From Pseudomonadota bacterium (GTDB lineage Bacteria > Myxococcota > Myxococcia > Myxococcales > Myxococcaceae): 30,195 nucleotides of DNA. The stretch's first letter is position 1; each line of letters begins with the position of its first letter. Positions 12,384-22,329 of the stretch are shown one piece after another. The translations under genes and the position numbers were made by a program. The notes under the pieces were generated by a model, which saw only the letters and a list, made by a program, of their open reading frames with translations, was not told the DNA's origin and ran no database searches. The stretch is taken from the NCBI GenBank assembly GCA_023423535.1, contig JAFAFL010000165.1:1-30195 (forward strand), read 5' to 3'.

Positions 12384-14741
12384 ATGCACAAAATCAAATT
12401 AAAAAACAGTGACAATATGGATGTTGCTCGTGAATATCCCGATTATCGCTTCCATATAACAGACAGTATTATCTTTACTTCTGACAGGAAAATGCTGGCT
12501 TCACTTGTTGTAGCAGGCATTCCATTTGAGACAGAGAACGATAATGTTCTTACAAATTTATTTAACAGCGTTAAAAACTTCCTGATTGGGTTAGGAAAGG
12601 AAGGCGACCTGTATTTATGGACTCATCTTATCAAAAAAAGAATAACCATTGATGGAGAATGGAATTTTGACAATGCTTTTTTAAGCAGGTTTTCAAAAAA
12701 ATACCTTGCTCTGTTCACATCCAGCGCATTCTACAAATCAACATGGTATTTAACATTTGGGATTCCCTACGATGATGTTGATACCGGAATCGAGCGCATG
12801 AATGAAATGACACAACAGGCGCAAAAAGCACTTCAGCCATTTAACGCTTCTGTTTTATCAGTTCACAATACTTATATTAGTGAGGTGGCAGACTATTTAT
12901 CACTATTGCTAAATACAGAACATAACATGATTCCTTTATCATCCACTCCCTTATCATCCAGTATTTGTGATTCTGAATGGTATTTTGGTGCTGATGTTCT
13001 TGAACTGCGTAACAACGAATCGGATAGTAAAAAGTTTGCAACGAATTATATTTTGAAGGATTTCCCTATAGAAACGACCCCCGGACAATGGGATTTTCTT
13101 CTCAAGCAACCCTATGAATTTATTCTTACTCAATCGTTTATTTTTGAATCACCCACAAAAACCCTGAAGAACATTGATTCGCAATTAAACAAACTGCAAT
13201 CAGCTAATGATGCAGCCAAAACACAACAGGAAGAACTCGAAGCTGGTAAAGAAGCGGTCGCAGCCGGAATTACGTTGTTTGGTTCACTACACTGCGCATT
13301 AACGGTATTCGGTGATACACCAGATCAGGCCAGAAGCAATGGTATAAAGCTCTCTGCTGAGTTTATTACTTCGGGTAAGGGATTCCGCTTCAGTCGCGCC
13401 TCACTCGCATCACCTTTTGTTTTTTTCAGTCATATGCCGCTGAATAAGAGGCGTCCACTGGATACCCGAAGAACAATAACCAACCTGGCCTGTCTGATGT
13501 CTTTTCACAATTATTCCTCCGGGAAAAAATCAGGCAATCCTATTGGTGATGGGTCCGCCATAATGCCGTTGAAAACGGTGTCTGACAGCATTTACTGGTT
13601 CAATACGCATTACAGCCCACCGGAAAAAAATGTTACCGGACAAAAAATTGCCGGGCATGGAATGATTCTTGGCGCAACAGGCACAGGGAAAACAACATTT
13701 GAAGCAGCAGCCAGCGGTTTTCTTCAACGCTTTGACCCTTTAATGTTTGTTGTGGATTTCAACCGTTCTACTGAGCTTTTTGTCCGTGCATACGGAGGAA
13801 GCTATTTCACGTTGCAGGAAGGCATTTATACCGGCTGCAATCCGTGGCAACTGGCAGAAGGCCCGGAATCTCCTGTCTGGCACAGACTTCTCGCATTTCT
13901 GAAACGCTGGACACAGGTTCTGGCACGAGACAACCAGGGCAACCCCTGTTCTGATGAACATGGCATTGAATTAAACGCTGCCGTGGAAAGCATTATGCGA
14001 ATGCCTGTCGAAGAACGCCGGACAGCCCTTCTTCTCGATATAGTCAGTCCTGAACTTCAGACACGTCTCGCCAAATGGTGCGACAACGGCGAATATGCCT
14101 GGGCGGTGGATTCCCCCCGGAATACCTTCAATCCACTGCATCATAAAAAAGTGGGATTTGATACAACCGTTGTCCTGGACACAAAAAACGGTATTCATCC
14201 TGCCTGTGAACCTTTACTCGCGGTCCTGTTTTTCTACAAAGAAATCATGCAACGCGGCGGCAATCTGATGCTCTCCATTATTGAAGAGTTCTGGATGCCA
14301 GCAAACTTTCCCATGACACAAAGCATGATTAAAAGCGCACTGAAAGCGGGGCGCATGAAAGGTGAAATGATGTGGTTAACATCACAGTCCCCGGAAGACG
14401 CCATAAACTGCGCAATTTTTGCGGCGCTGGTACAACAAACCGCAACGAAAATTCTCCTGCCCAATCCCGATGCAAAATGGGAAGGATATAAAGAAATTGG
14501 GCTTACTGAAAAAGAGTTTGAAAAACTCAAAGAGCTGACGAAGGAGTCAAGGACCATGCTCATCAAGCAATCTGGCTCTTCTGTTTTCGCCAAAATGGAT
14601 TTGTTTGGATTCGATGAGTTTATCCCCGTGCTTTCTGGCTCTGAAACTGGCCTGTCTATTTTTGATGAGATTATTGCTGAAAAAGGAGATGTAGCTCCTG
14701 ATATCTGGATACCAGAACTCCTGAAACGCCTGAACGGTTAA
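12384..14741 (+). CDS. virB4: VirB4 secretion ATPase
   Basis: 785 aa, the usual VirB4 length (about 790-820). The N-terminal half contains the VirB4 domain that contacts VirB3 and the membrane. The C-terminal RecA-like motor has Walker A GATGTGKT at about 430-437, a VVDFNRSTELFVRAYGGSYF strand, Walker B NLMLSIIEEFW at about 627-637, and the GRMKGEMMWLTSQSPEDAIN motif after it. The ATPase powers pilus biogenesis and substrate transfer. The start six bases after virB3 indicates co-translation. Confidence 0.95.
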   Translation: MHKIKLKNSDNMDVAREYPDYRFHITDSIIFTSDRKMLASLVVAGIPFETENDNVLTNLFNSVKNFLIGLGKEGDLYLWTHLIKKRITIDGEWNFDNAFLSRFSKKYLALFTSSAFYKSTWYLTFGIPYDDVDTGIERMNEMTQQAQKALQPFNASVLSVHNTYISEVADYLSLLLNTEHNMIPLSSTPLSSSICDSEWYFGADVLELRNNESDSKKFATNYILKDFPIETTPGQWDFLLKQPYEFILTQSFIFESPTKTLKNIDSQLNKLQSANDAAKTQQEELEAGKEAVAAGITLFGSLHCALTVFGDTPDQARSNGIKLSAEFITSGKGFRFSRASLASPFVFFSHMPLNKRRPLDTRRTITNLACLMSFHNYSSGKKSGNPIGDGSAIMPLKTVSDSIYWFNTHYSPPEKNVTGQKIAGHGMILGATGTGKTTFEAAASGFLQRFDPLMFVVDFNRSTELFVRAYGGSYFTLQEGIYTGCNPWQLAEGPESPVWHRLLAFLKRWTQVLARDNQGNPCSDEHGIELNAAVESIMRMPVEERRTALLLDIVSPELQTRLAKWCDNGEYAWAVDSPRNTFNPLHHKKVGFDTTVVLDTKNGIHPACEPLLAVLFFYKEIMQRGGNLMLSIIEEFWMPANFPMTQSMIKSALKAGRMKGEMMWLTSQSPEDAINCAIFAALVQQTATKILLPNPDAKWEGYKEIGLTEKEFEKLKELTKESRTMLIKQSGSSVFAKMDLFGFDEFIPVLSGSETGLSIFDEIIAEKGDVAPDIWIPELLKRLNG

Positions 14742-14772
14742 TTTCTCTGTTTTATACAGAACGGAAAACAAT

Positions 14773-14907
14773 ATGAAAATCCCCCTCATAATTGCCTCCG
14801 CGCTATTAATTAGTGCATGTTCTCACCCCCCCAATCCTGTGCAGAAAAAAGGGGGATGGTTTGAGTTAAACACAGCAATTGAACAGATCAAAGCAGGTGA
14901 TTATTAA
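14773..14907 (+). CDS. virB7: VirB7-like 44-aa lipoprotein
   Basis: ATG 14773 to TAA 14907, sharing its last base with the virB8 start. Lipobox LLISAC (Cys 16) is followed by SHPPNPVQKKGGWFELNTAI. Short lipoproteins at this place are VirB7, which anchors VirB9 in the outer-membrane core complex. The mature sequence recurs with few changes as the N-terminus of PilL (8897). Size, position and lipobox support the call strongly; sequence identity among VirB7 proteins is low in general. Confidence 0.85.
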   Translation: MKIPLIIASALLISACSHPPNPVQKKGGWFELNTAIEQIKAGDY

Positions 14908-15641
14908 TGGAAAACACAAACTATTATGAACATTCAAAAAAAGAAGCCACCAAAAAGAAATTTGAAGAAAAAAACGAAAAAAAGGATTATTTCAAGGCCA
15001 TACGTGACTTTGAGCGCAGTGAAATTGAAATCATAAAGAAAAAGGCAAAAACATTTACCATTCTCGCCATTGGTGAATTTGTTGTAATTTGCATTCTTGG
15101 TTTCGCAATAGCCTCCCTTGCTCCATTAAAAACCGCTGTACCGTTCCTTGTGCGAGTGGATAACAGCACTGGATATACTGATATTGCCCCTCAATTATCT
15201 GATGCTAAGGAAAGTTATCAGGATGTTGAGACTAAATATTTCCTGTCAAAATATCTCATTAACTATGAAGCATACGACTGGCAGACCATCCAGGAACAGG
15301 CCGATACAGTAAAAACAATGTCTTCCCAAAAGGTGTTTTCAGCTTATGACACCATGATTCGTGCTGATTCCTCACCACTGAACATTCTGAAAAACAACTA
15401 CAAAATTAAGGTCCAGATTAATTCAGTAATCCTTCTAAGGAAGGATATGGCGCAGGTGCGTTTCAAAAAAATGGTACTGGATTTATCTGGTAAACCCGCC
15501 CCCGGATACAGAGCAACAGAGTGGATTTCGACGATTTCTTTTGACTGGGATAAAGATATCAAAACAGAAAAAGAGCGCCTTGTGAATCCGCTGGGACTGC
15601 AAGTTCTGAGCTACCAACCTGATCCAGAGGTTATAAAATGA
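14907..15641 (+). CDS. virB8: VirB8-like assembly factor
   Basis: 244 aa, bitopic. The cytoplasmic tail (1-47) is very rich in Lys/Glu, a membrane helix lies at about 48-70 (FTILAIGEFVVICILGFAIASL), and then comes the periplasmic NTF2-like VirB8 domain with VPFLVRVDNSTGYTDIAP and NYKIKVQINSVILL. VirB8 nucleates the inner-membrane complex. It starts on the last base of virB7 and ends overlapping virB9 by 4 bases. Confidence 0.9.
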   Translation: MENTNYYEHSKKEATKKKFEEKNEKKDYFKAIRDFERSEIEIIKKKAKTFTILAIGEFVVICILGFAIASLAPLKTAVPFLVRVDNSTGYTDIAPQLSDAKESYQDVETKYFLSKYLINYEAYDWQTIQEQADTVKTMSSQKVFSAYDTMIRADSSPLNILKNNYKIKVQINSVILLRKDMAQVRFKKMVLDLSGKPAPGYRATEWISTISFDWDKDIKTEKERLVNPLGLQVLSYQPDPEVIK

Positions 15642-16408
15642 TGCTTAAACGCACTACTGCGATAGTTCTTTTGTCGATGCTACAAGTACCTGGTGCTTTA
15701 GCAGCTATGTACGGCACACCATCGGAACGAGACGGGCGTATTCAGACCGTAGATTATAACGAGCAGGATGTATTTAATGTGCGCGTAAAAGCAGGCGCAC
15801 AAACAACAATTAAGTTCGGACAAGACGAAACAATAAAAGATGTCGGAATTGGTGATCCAGAAGCCTGGTCAGTATCGGTCAGGGACAACACTCTGTTTCT
15901 GCGTCCAAAAGCAGAAGAACCGGATACAAACGTTACCGTTCAGACCAATAAGCATATATATCCTCTTTACCTGATATCAACCACGAAACAACCCACGTAT
16001 ATTCTGCGTTTTAATTATCCGAAACCACCGTCAGCTACCGTAATGACTGAAAAGCCATTTCCATGCACTGATGGTGGAATAATTAATGGTCATTATCAAC
16101 TCAAGGGGGACAAATCAATTTTCCCTTATCAGGTATGGGATAATGGCGAATTTACATGCATGAGATGGACTAATAAACAGGAAATTCCGGTCCTTTATCG
16201 TGTTGATGCCGATGGAAATGAACATCTGGTTAACGGAGACAGAAATAAAAACACAATGGTTTACTATGACGTGGCTGAAAATCTCCGTTTGCGCCTGGGT
16301 GATCAGGTTGCAGATATCAGAACATCATCAATCGTTAATCGTCCGTGGAATAAAAAAGGTACGTCAAACGGAAAAACACGAGTAGAGAAGTTCAGCTATG
16401 AAAAATAA
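15638..16408 (+). CDS. virB9: VirB9-like core complex protein
   Basis: 256 aa with a signal peptide cleaved near residue 22 (VPGALA). N-terminal beta domain with TTIKFGQDETIKDVGIGDPE and LFLRPKAEEPDTNVTV, then a C-terminal domain with IFPYQVWDNGEFTCMRW and VNRPWNKKG. These are typical VirB9/TraO/CagX motifs. With VirB7 and VirB10 it forms the outer-membrane core. The end overlaps virB10 by 11 bases. Confidence 0.9.
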   Translation: MMLKRTTAIVLLSMLQVPGALAAMYGTPSERDGRIQTVDYNEQDVFNVRVKAGAQTTIKFGQDETIKDVGIGDPEAWSVSVRDNTLFLRPKAEEPDTNVTVQTNKHIYPLYLISTTKQPTYILRFNYPKPPSATVMTEKPFPCTDGGIINGHYQLKGDKSIFPYQVWDNGEFTCMRWTNKQEIPVLYRVDADGNEHLVNGDRNKNTMVYYDVAENLRLRLGDQVADIRTSSIVNRPWNKKGTSNGKTRVEKFSYEK

Positions 16409-17537
16409 AGATGATGAAAAAAATAATGACGCGGGAAATCGCGGAATTATCGAAGTAAAAGGTAAAGCAGCACCAAAAAAAATATTAATCCTCATCATAT
16501 TACTGATTGCCGCGTTATTTGTGATCATTATCTTGTTTAAAGTTCTTTCACGAGAACAGGTCGTTCAGCAAACACCTCTTGAGAAGTCTGACGAGACACT
16601 GGTCACAAATACCAACAATGGCGTTTCACTGACAACAATGATGAAAAACATCGAAGAAAAGGAAAAACTCGATGCCGCTAACCGCAGGAAAGCACAGGAG
16701 GAGCAAGAACAGAAACAGGCAGACAATGCCCCGTCAGCGCCAGCATCACAAAAGGCCGATCAAACAGCCGTCAATGTGATAGCCAACGGCAGTCCCCAAA
16801 CCGCCAGTGGAGATCCAAACCAACCACAACCATTGCCAAAATCCGTCCGACAACTGATGGGCGACACAATGGTGAAGATCGACAATCAGGAACCAGGCGA
16901 AAAAAACCAGGAAAGAGATGATTTACAGGGCAGTCAGTACGCAGACGGAAAGGTATCCCCTGTGCTGAACCGCCGATATCTGTTATCTGCGGGAACAGCA
17001 TTATCCTGTGTGCTCAAAACGAAAATCGTAACCTCTTATCCCGGTATCACAATGTGTCAGTTAACACGAGACGTCTGGTCGGATAACGGCGAAGTGCTTC
17101 TTGCCCGTAAAGGAGCATTACTGATCGGGGAGCAGAATAAAGTCATGACACAGGGAGTAGCCCGTGTGTTCGTTAACTGGACAACGCTCAAAGATGAAAA
17201 TGTCAATGTGCGCATTGGCGCACTTGGCACTGACAGTCTGGGCGCTTCCGGCCTTCCTGCATGGGTCGATAATCATTTTGGTCAGCGTTTTGGTGGTGCA
17301 TTGCTGCTGTCATTACTTGGTGATGGTTTAGATATTCTGAAAAACAGCACGCAACAAACAGGCTCAAACAGCAATATCACCTACGAAAACACATCTGACG
17401 CAACAAAAGAAATGGCAAAAACAACGCTGGACAATACGATAAATATTCCCCCCACGGCATATATTAATCAGGGGACTGTATTGTCTGTTATTGTTCCGCG
17501 AAATATCGACTTTTCATCCGTATATGAACTTCAGTAA
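16398..17537 (+). CDS. virB10: VirB10-like core complex protein
   Basis: 379 aa. Short cytoplasmic N-terminus, one membrane helix (about 28-50), a Gln/Ala/Pro-rich periplasmic linker, and a conserved beta-barrel C-terminal domain with RRYLLSAGTALSCVLKTKIV, GSLLIGE-like KGALLIGEQ and GLPAWVDNHFGQRFGGALL. The last segment is the antenna that crosses the outer membrane in known structures. VirB10 spans both membranes and relays energy from the ATPases. Confidence 0.93.
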   Translation: MKNKDDEKNNDAGNRGIIEVKGKAAPKKILILIILLIAALFVIIILFKVLSREQVVQQTPLEKSDETLVTNTNNGVSLTTMMKNIEEKEKLDAANRRKAQEEQEQKQADNAPSAPASQKADQTAVNVIANGSPQTASGDPNQPQPLPKSVRQLMGDTMVKIDNQEPGEKNQERDDLQGSQYADGKVSPVLNRRYLLSAGTALSCVLKTKIVTSYPGITMCQLTRDVWSDNGEVLLARKGALLIGEQNKVMTQGVARVFVNWTTLKDENVNVRIGALGTDSLGASGLPAWVDNHFGQRFGGALLLSLLGDGLDILKNSTQQTGSNSNITYENTSDATKEMAKTTLDNTINIPPTAYINQGTVLSVIVPRNIDFSSVYELQ

Positions 17538-17555
17538 TTCAGTAAAGCAATTGAT

Positions 17556-18611
17556 ATGAATAACATCAGAGATACCAGCAATACATCACAACCACGAGAT
17601 AACAGTAAAACCGCAAGACGATATCTGGATATGACGGGTATCCAGTCTGTTCTTAATATTGAACATGTCACAGAAATATCTGTGAATAAACCAGGAACAA
17701 TATGGTTTGAAGGAAAAAATGGCTGGGAATCTAAAGATGCGCCAGACGCGACTTTTGATAATTTAATGACACTTGCCAAAACTCTGACGAACTTATCAAA
17801 GATAAAAATACCACTTAGCCATGATAATCCCATTGCATCGGTAGTTCTTCCCGGTGGGGAACGTGGACAAATCATCATTCCACCTGCAACAGAAAATAAC
17901 AGCGTTGTGATATCTATCCGTAAGCCATCATTAACGCGCTTTACTATAGATGATTATGTCCGAACAGGGCGTTTTGATAATGTCAGGATTGCGACGAAAC
18001 ACGAAGCCATCCTGACTGAACGGCAACGCTACCTGTATGAATTATCCCGGCGTCCAGATGGTCAATCTAAAGCTCAATTTTTAAGAGAGGCAGTTAAAGA
18101 CCGTCTTAATTTTTTAATCGTAGGTGGGACTGGCTCCGGTAAGACAACTATAGCAAAGGCAATTGCAGATATCTTTCCACCTGAACGGCGTTATATAACC
18201 GTTGAAGATGTACCGGAAATGTCTCTGCCGCTGCATCCAAACCACATCCGGCTTTTCTACAAAAAAAATACCGTTGAAGCGAAGGAAATCATTGAAGCGT
18301 GTATGCGATTAAAGCCAGATCACATCTTTCTTGCTGAACTTAGGGGTAACGAAGCATGGAGTTATCTGGAGGCGCTTAATACAGGGCATGAAGGCTCAAT
18401 CAGTACCATTCATGCTAATAATACTTATGCCTCATTTTCACGACTGGCAAGTATTGTAAAACAATCTGATGTTGGTATGACTGTTGATATGGACCTCATC
18501 ATGCGCACGATAAAAACATCAATTGATGTCATTCTTTTTTTCAACCATACCAGAATGACTGAACTGTATTACGAACCCGAAGAAAAAAATCGCTTTTTGA
18601 GCACAATGTAA
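17556..18611 (+). CDS. virB11: VirB11 secretion ATPase
   Basis: 351 aa hexameric traffic ATPase. Walker A GGTGSGKT at 190-197, an Asp box region with RYITVEDVPEMSLPLHPNHI, the Walker B-like region MRLKPDHIFLAELRGNEAW and the His box TGHEGSISTIHANN are all present. It associates with VirB4 and VirD4 on the cytoplasmic side. It is distinct from PilQ at 24143, the ATPase for the thin pilus. Confidence 0.95.
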   Translation: MNNIRDTSNTSQPRDNSKTARRYLDMTGIQSVLNIEHVTEISVNKPGTIWFEGKNGWESKDAPDATFDNLMTLAKTLTNLSKIKIPLSHDNPIASVVLPGGERGQIIIPPATENNSVVISIRKPSLTRFTIDDYVRTGRFDNVRIATKHEAILTERQRYLYELSRRPDGQSKAQFLREAVKDRLNFLIVGGTGSGKTTIAKAIADIFPPERRYITVEDVPEMSLPLHPNHIRLFYKKNTVEAKEIIEACMRLKPDHIFLAELRGNEAWSYLEALNTGHEGSISTIHANNTYASFSRLASIVKQSDVGMTVDMDLIMRTIKTSIDVILFFNHTRMTELYYEPEEKNRFLSTM

Positions 18612-18626
18612 ATTCTGGAGATAACT

Positions 18627-20585
18627 ATGGATGCAAAAAAGACGGGGGGGTTAATTCTCTTCCTGTTACTGCTTCTTGTGGGTGTGCTTATAGCCTCAAA
18701 CTATCTCGGTGGATACACAGCATTAAGATATTCATCCGTTGATATGTCTTTGCTCAAGTGGGATACATTCCATTCTGTAATCTCAACATTTTCTGGCAAC
18801 CCACAATATAAAAAACTCGTTTTTATGGCATGGTTTGGATTCAGCGTTCCATTAATATTCTTTGCCATATTCATGTTGATTGTCGTGATTGGGATTATGC
18901 CTAAAAAAGTCATCTACGGTGACGCCCGGCTCGCAACTGATATGGACCTGAGTAAATCAGGTTTTTTCCCGGATAAAAAATCACCTTACAAACATCCACC
19001 AATACTCATCGGTAAAATGTTCAAGGGGAGATACAAAAAACAATTTATTTATTTCGCCGGACAACAATTTTTAATTCTTTATGCCCCGACACGTTCTGGT
19101 AAAGGGGTAGGGATTGTTATCCCCAACTGCGTAAACTATCCAGGAAGTATGGTCATACTGGATATCAAACTTGAAAACTGGTTTTTATCAGCCGGATTCA
19201 GGCAAAAAGAATTAGGGCAAGAATGCTTTCTCTTTGCGCCCGCCGGATACGCGGAAACTATCGACCAGGCCATTAAAGGACAGATACGCTCTCACCGCTG
19301 GAATCCTCTTGATTGCGTCAGTCGCAGTGATTTACTTCGTGAAACGGACCTGGCAAAAATTGCCGCAATCCTTATCCCGGCAAGTGATGATCCTATATGG
19401 TCTGATTCTGCACGAAACCTTTTTGTCGGGTTAGGACTTTACCTGCTGGACAAGGAGCGTTTTCACCTGGAACAGAAAGCCAAAGGTCATAATGTACCGG
19501 ACGTTCTTGTTTCCATCAGCGCCATACTGAAAACGTCGGTTCCCGATGGCGGCAAGGATCTCGCCGCATGGATGGGACAAGAAATTGAAAACCGTAGCTG
19601 GATTAGCGATAAAACAAAATCATTCTTCTTTAAGTTCATGTCAGCACCAGATCGCACAAGGGGAAGTATAGAAACAAACTTTTCATCACCGCTGAGCATC
19701 TTCAGCAACCCTATTACTGCTGAGGCGACGAATTTCAGTGATTTTGATATCCGGGATATTCGTAAAAAGCCCATGTCAATTTATCTTGGTCTGACACCGG
19801 ATGCTTTAATCACTCATGAGAAAATTGTAAACCTTTTCTTCTCATTACTGGTTAATGAAAACTGTCGTGAACTGCCGGAACACAACCCGGACCTGAAATA
19901 CCAGTGTCTTATTCTCCTGGATGAATTTACATCAATGGGTAAATCGGAGGTCATTGAACGCGCTGTTGGTTTTACAGCAGGTTATAACCTTCGCTTTATG
20001 TTCATTCTTCAGAATGAAGGACAAGGGCAAAAAAGCGATATGTACGGTCAGGAAGGATGGACCACATTCACTGAAAACAGTGCTGTTGTGCTTTACTATC
20101 CGCCGAAATCAAAAAATGCTCTGGCTAAAAAGATTTCAGAAGAGATTGGGGTGCGTGATATGAAAATATCCAAACGCTCAATATCCAGTGGTGGTGGTAA
20201 GGGAGGAAGTTCACGTACACGGAATGATGATGTAATAGAGCGCCCGGTTCTTCTTCCTGAAGAAATTGTGTCTCTCCGGGATAAGAAGAATAAAGCCAGA
20301 AATATTGCAATCCGTGAAATTATAACCAGTGAATTTAGCCGACCATTTATTGCCAACAAAATAATCTGGTTTGAAGAACCAGAGTTTAAACGCCGCGTGG
20401 ATATCGCCCGTAACAATCATGTTGACATTCCAAACCTGTTTACACAAGAAGTCATGGATGAAATAGCAAAAATTGCAGAAATTTATCTCCCTAAAGCTGG
20501 AGGAAAAAAAGTCATGGTTGCCGGAGGCAATGTGATTACTAATCCAGACCTTGATAATCACGATAAAACAGACGTATCTGAATAA
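18627..20585 (+). CDS. virD4: VirD4-type coupling protein
   Basis: 652 aa. Two N-terminal membrane helices (about 8-30 and 70-92) come before a TraG/VirD4 ATPase domain with GDARLA, Walker A APTRSGKGVG (about 153-162) and Walker B CLILLDEFTSMG (about 427-438), followed by LRFMFILQNEGQ. It recruits the relaxase-DNA complex to the secretion channel. The tail (VDIPNLFTQEVMDEIAKIAE) is hydrophilic. ATAATTCTGGAG-like spacing leads into ATG 18627. Confidence 0.95.
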   Translation: MDAKKTGGLILFLLLLLVGVLIASNYLGGYTALRYSSVDMSLLKWDTFHSVISTFSGNPQYKKLVFMAWFGFSVPLIFFAIFMLIVVIGIMPKKVIYGDARLATDMDLSKSGFFPDKKSPYKHPPILIGKMFKGRYKKQFIYFAGQQFLILYAPTRSGKGVGIVIPNCVNYPGSMVILDIKLENWFLSAGFRQKELGQECFLFAPAGYAETIDQAIKGQIRSHRWNPLDCVSRSDLLRETDLAKIAAILIPASDDPIWSDSARNLFVGLGLYLLDKERFHLEQKAKGHNVPDVLVSISAILKTSVPDGGKDLAAWMGQEIENRSWISDKTKSFFFKFMSAPDRTRGSIETNFSSPLSIFSNPITAEATNFSDFDIRDIRKKPMSIYLGLTPDALITHEKIVNLFFSLLVNENCRELPEHNPDLKYQCLILLDEFTSMGKSEVIERAVGFTAGYNLRFMFILQNEGQGQKSDMYGQEGWTTFTENSAVVLYYPPKSKNALAKKISEEIGVRDMKISKRSISSGGGKGGSSRTRNDDVIERPVLLPEEIVSLRDKKNKARNIAIREIITSEFSRPFIANKIIWFEEPEFKRRVDIARNNHVDIPNLFTQEVMDEIAKIAEIYLPKAGGKKVMVAGGNVITNPDLDNHDKTDVSE

Positions 20586-20635
20586 TCCTCGCAACCAGCA
20601 AATAGTATTTTGCATATTCCATAAGGTAATTAAAC

Positions 20636-22279
20636 ATGAATAAAAAATTGCTTTGTTTATTAATATCCTCTTTTTTATTATCAGGCTGTGCAAACTTCAA
20701 AAAAATCAGTGCTAATGAACTTGCTGCCGAAAGAGACGCACAAAAAGCGACTGAATACGCGAAAAAAATTCGTAATAACCCGGTTATCCAGGATTCAACA
20801 AAACAATGGATTAATACAACGCCAATTATTGAAAAGCAGGTAAAGCAATCAGCGCCGCCCTGCCCGATTGTGATTAATACTCGTTCAGATATTGAGCTAC
20901 GCCAGATCGCACAACGCATCACACAAACCTGTCATATCCCGGTACGAATCAGCGCCGATGTCTGGACCTATCTGAACGGTACAGGCACTGGCTCAACACA
21001 ACAAATGACAGGCTCAATTCCAGCACCTGATGCAAATGGAATGGTTCCTCTGGCGTCAGTAGGCAGTCAGCCAGTAAAAGTCTCTTCTGGCGGTACATCA
21101 CTCCCTGAGCTGAATATCTCCGGGCTTCCTGCCCTACTGCAAACCGTATCTTCACGGCTGGGAATATCCTGGAAATACGATAAAGGTCGTATCACATTCT
21201 TCTATCTGGAAACGCGCTCATTCCCGATTACATATATGGACAGCAATGTGGCATACAACTCAAAAGTTGTGAGCGGCACAATGTCTTCCAGTGGCAGTAC
21301 CGGCTCTACAAGTTCTGGCGGTATGACTGGCGACGCATCAAATACGCAAACTACAACCGTGGAAATGAAATCATCGCTGTACAACGACCTGAAAAGCGAA
21401 GTTTCCTCAATGCTGACACCAGGTACAGGGCGCATGTATCTGTCCACAGGTTCACTGACAGTAACAGATACCCCGGATGTACTGGACAGCGTTCAGGAGA
21501 TTGTGAACAAGCGCAATAATGAAATGAGTCGTCAGGTTGTGCTGAACGTTGAAATCCTGAGTATCAAGAAATCAAGCCAGGAACAGGCGGGAATCGACTG
21601 GAACGCAGTATTTAATGATGGTCATCTTGGTCTGAGTCTTGGTGGCTCATTTGGTGATGCCGCCGAGAATGTTATTACCAGTGGTGTATCCATCGTGGAC
21701 GGTAAGCTGGCTGGCTCAAAAGCATTTCTGAAAGCCCTGTCGTCACAAGGCAGCGTCAGTGTCGTAACGCAAAACTCCGCTGTGACTAAAAACCTGACGC
21801 CTGTCCCTATGCAAATTGCCAATCAGCAGGGCTTCATTGAAAGTGTCACAACCGATTCCACCGCCAATGTGGGATCATCCACGTCACTGAATGCGGCAAC
21901 AATAACGACCGGATTCAATATGACTCTGCTTCCATACATTCAGCCGGATTCACAAAACCTGCAATTGCTGTTCTCAATGAGTCTGTCTGACAAACCTACT
22001 TTTGAGGTGTTCGAAAGTGGCGGCAGTAAAGCACAAACACCGAATGTGGATTTGAAAACAATTAATCAAACTATTGATCTGAAATCAGGTCAGACAGTCA
22101 TTCTGAGTGGATTCCAGCAATCAAACCGGAAAACCAGTAAGCAAGGTGTAATAACCCCCTCCTTCTTTGGACTTGGGGGTGGCGTTAACAGCGAAGACGG
22201 CGACACGATTCTGGTCGTTTTGATTACACCAAATGTGCTTAATTCCGGCTCCAGTGCAGTAATAAAAAATGTGAACTAA
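20636..22279 (+). CDS. pilN: PilN outer-membrane secretin lipoprotein
   Basis: 547 aa lipoprotein (lipobox LLSGC, Cys 18). An N-terminal region with periplasmic N domains is followed by a Ser/Gly/Thr-rich stretch (about 220-240, GTMSSSGSTGSTSSGGMTGD) and a secretin C-terminal domain (VVLNVEILSIKKSSQEQAGI, VVTQNSAVTKNLTPVP, and QTIDLKSGQTVILSGFQQ with VLITPNVL). PilN of R64 forms the multimeric pore for the thin pilus. It begins the second pil block, 50 bases after virD4, and is followed by a terminator before pilO. Confidence 0.93.
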   Translation: MNKKLLCLLISSFLLSGCANFKKISANELAAERDAQKATEYAKKIRNNPVIQDSTKQWINTTPIIEKQVKQSAPPCPIVINTRSDIELRQIAQRITQTCHIPVRISADVWTYLNGTGTGSTQQMTGSIPAPDANGMVPLASVGSQPVKVSSGGTSLPELNISGLPALLQTVSSRLGISWKYDKGRITFFYLETRSFPITYMDSNVAYNSKVVSGTMSSSGSTGSTSSGGMTGDASNTQTTTVEMKSSLYNDLKSEVSSMLTPGTGRMYLSTGSLTVTDTPDVLDSVQEIVNKRNNEMSRQVVLNVEILSIKKSSQEQAGIDWNAVFNDGHLGLSLGGSFGDAAENVITSGVSIVDGKLAGSKAFLKALSSQGSVSVVTQNSAVTKNLTPVPMQIANQQGFIESVTTDSTANVGSSTSLNAATITTGFNMTLLPYIQPDSQNLQLLFSMSLSDKPTFEVFESGGSKAQTPNVDLKTINQTIDLKSGQTVILSGFQQSNRKTSKQGVITPSFFGLGGGVNSEDGDTILVVLITPNVLNSGSSAVIKNVN

Positions 22280-22289
22280 TTAACTGAAA

Positions 22290-22319
22290 ACTCCCTGAAA
22301 AAACACAGGGAGTTTTTTT
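22290..22319 (+). terminator. Terminator-like hairpin between pilN and pilO
   Basis: ACTCCCTG (22290-22297) and CAGGGAGT (22306-22313) form an 8-bp stem followed by seven T. The pilO ribosome site GGAGG begins at the next base. Either transcription is partly reduced here, or translation of pilN relieves the block. Confidence 0.75.
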
Positions 22320-22329
22320 GGAGGTCACT

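Noticed and set aside
20211..20922. Reverse ORFs of 160 and 127 aa over virD4 and pilN
   Set aside because: Antisense shadows of well-supported genes with no ribosome site or domain.
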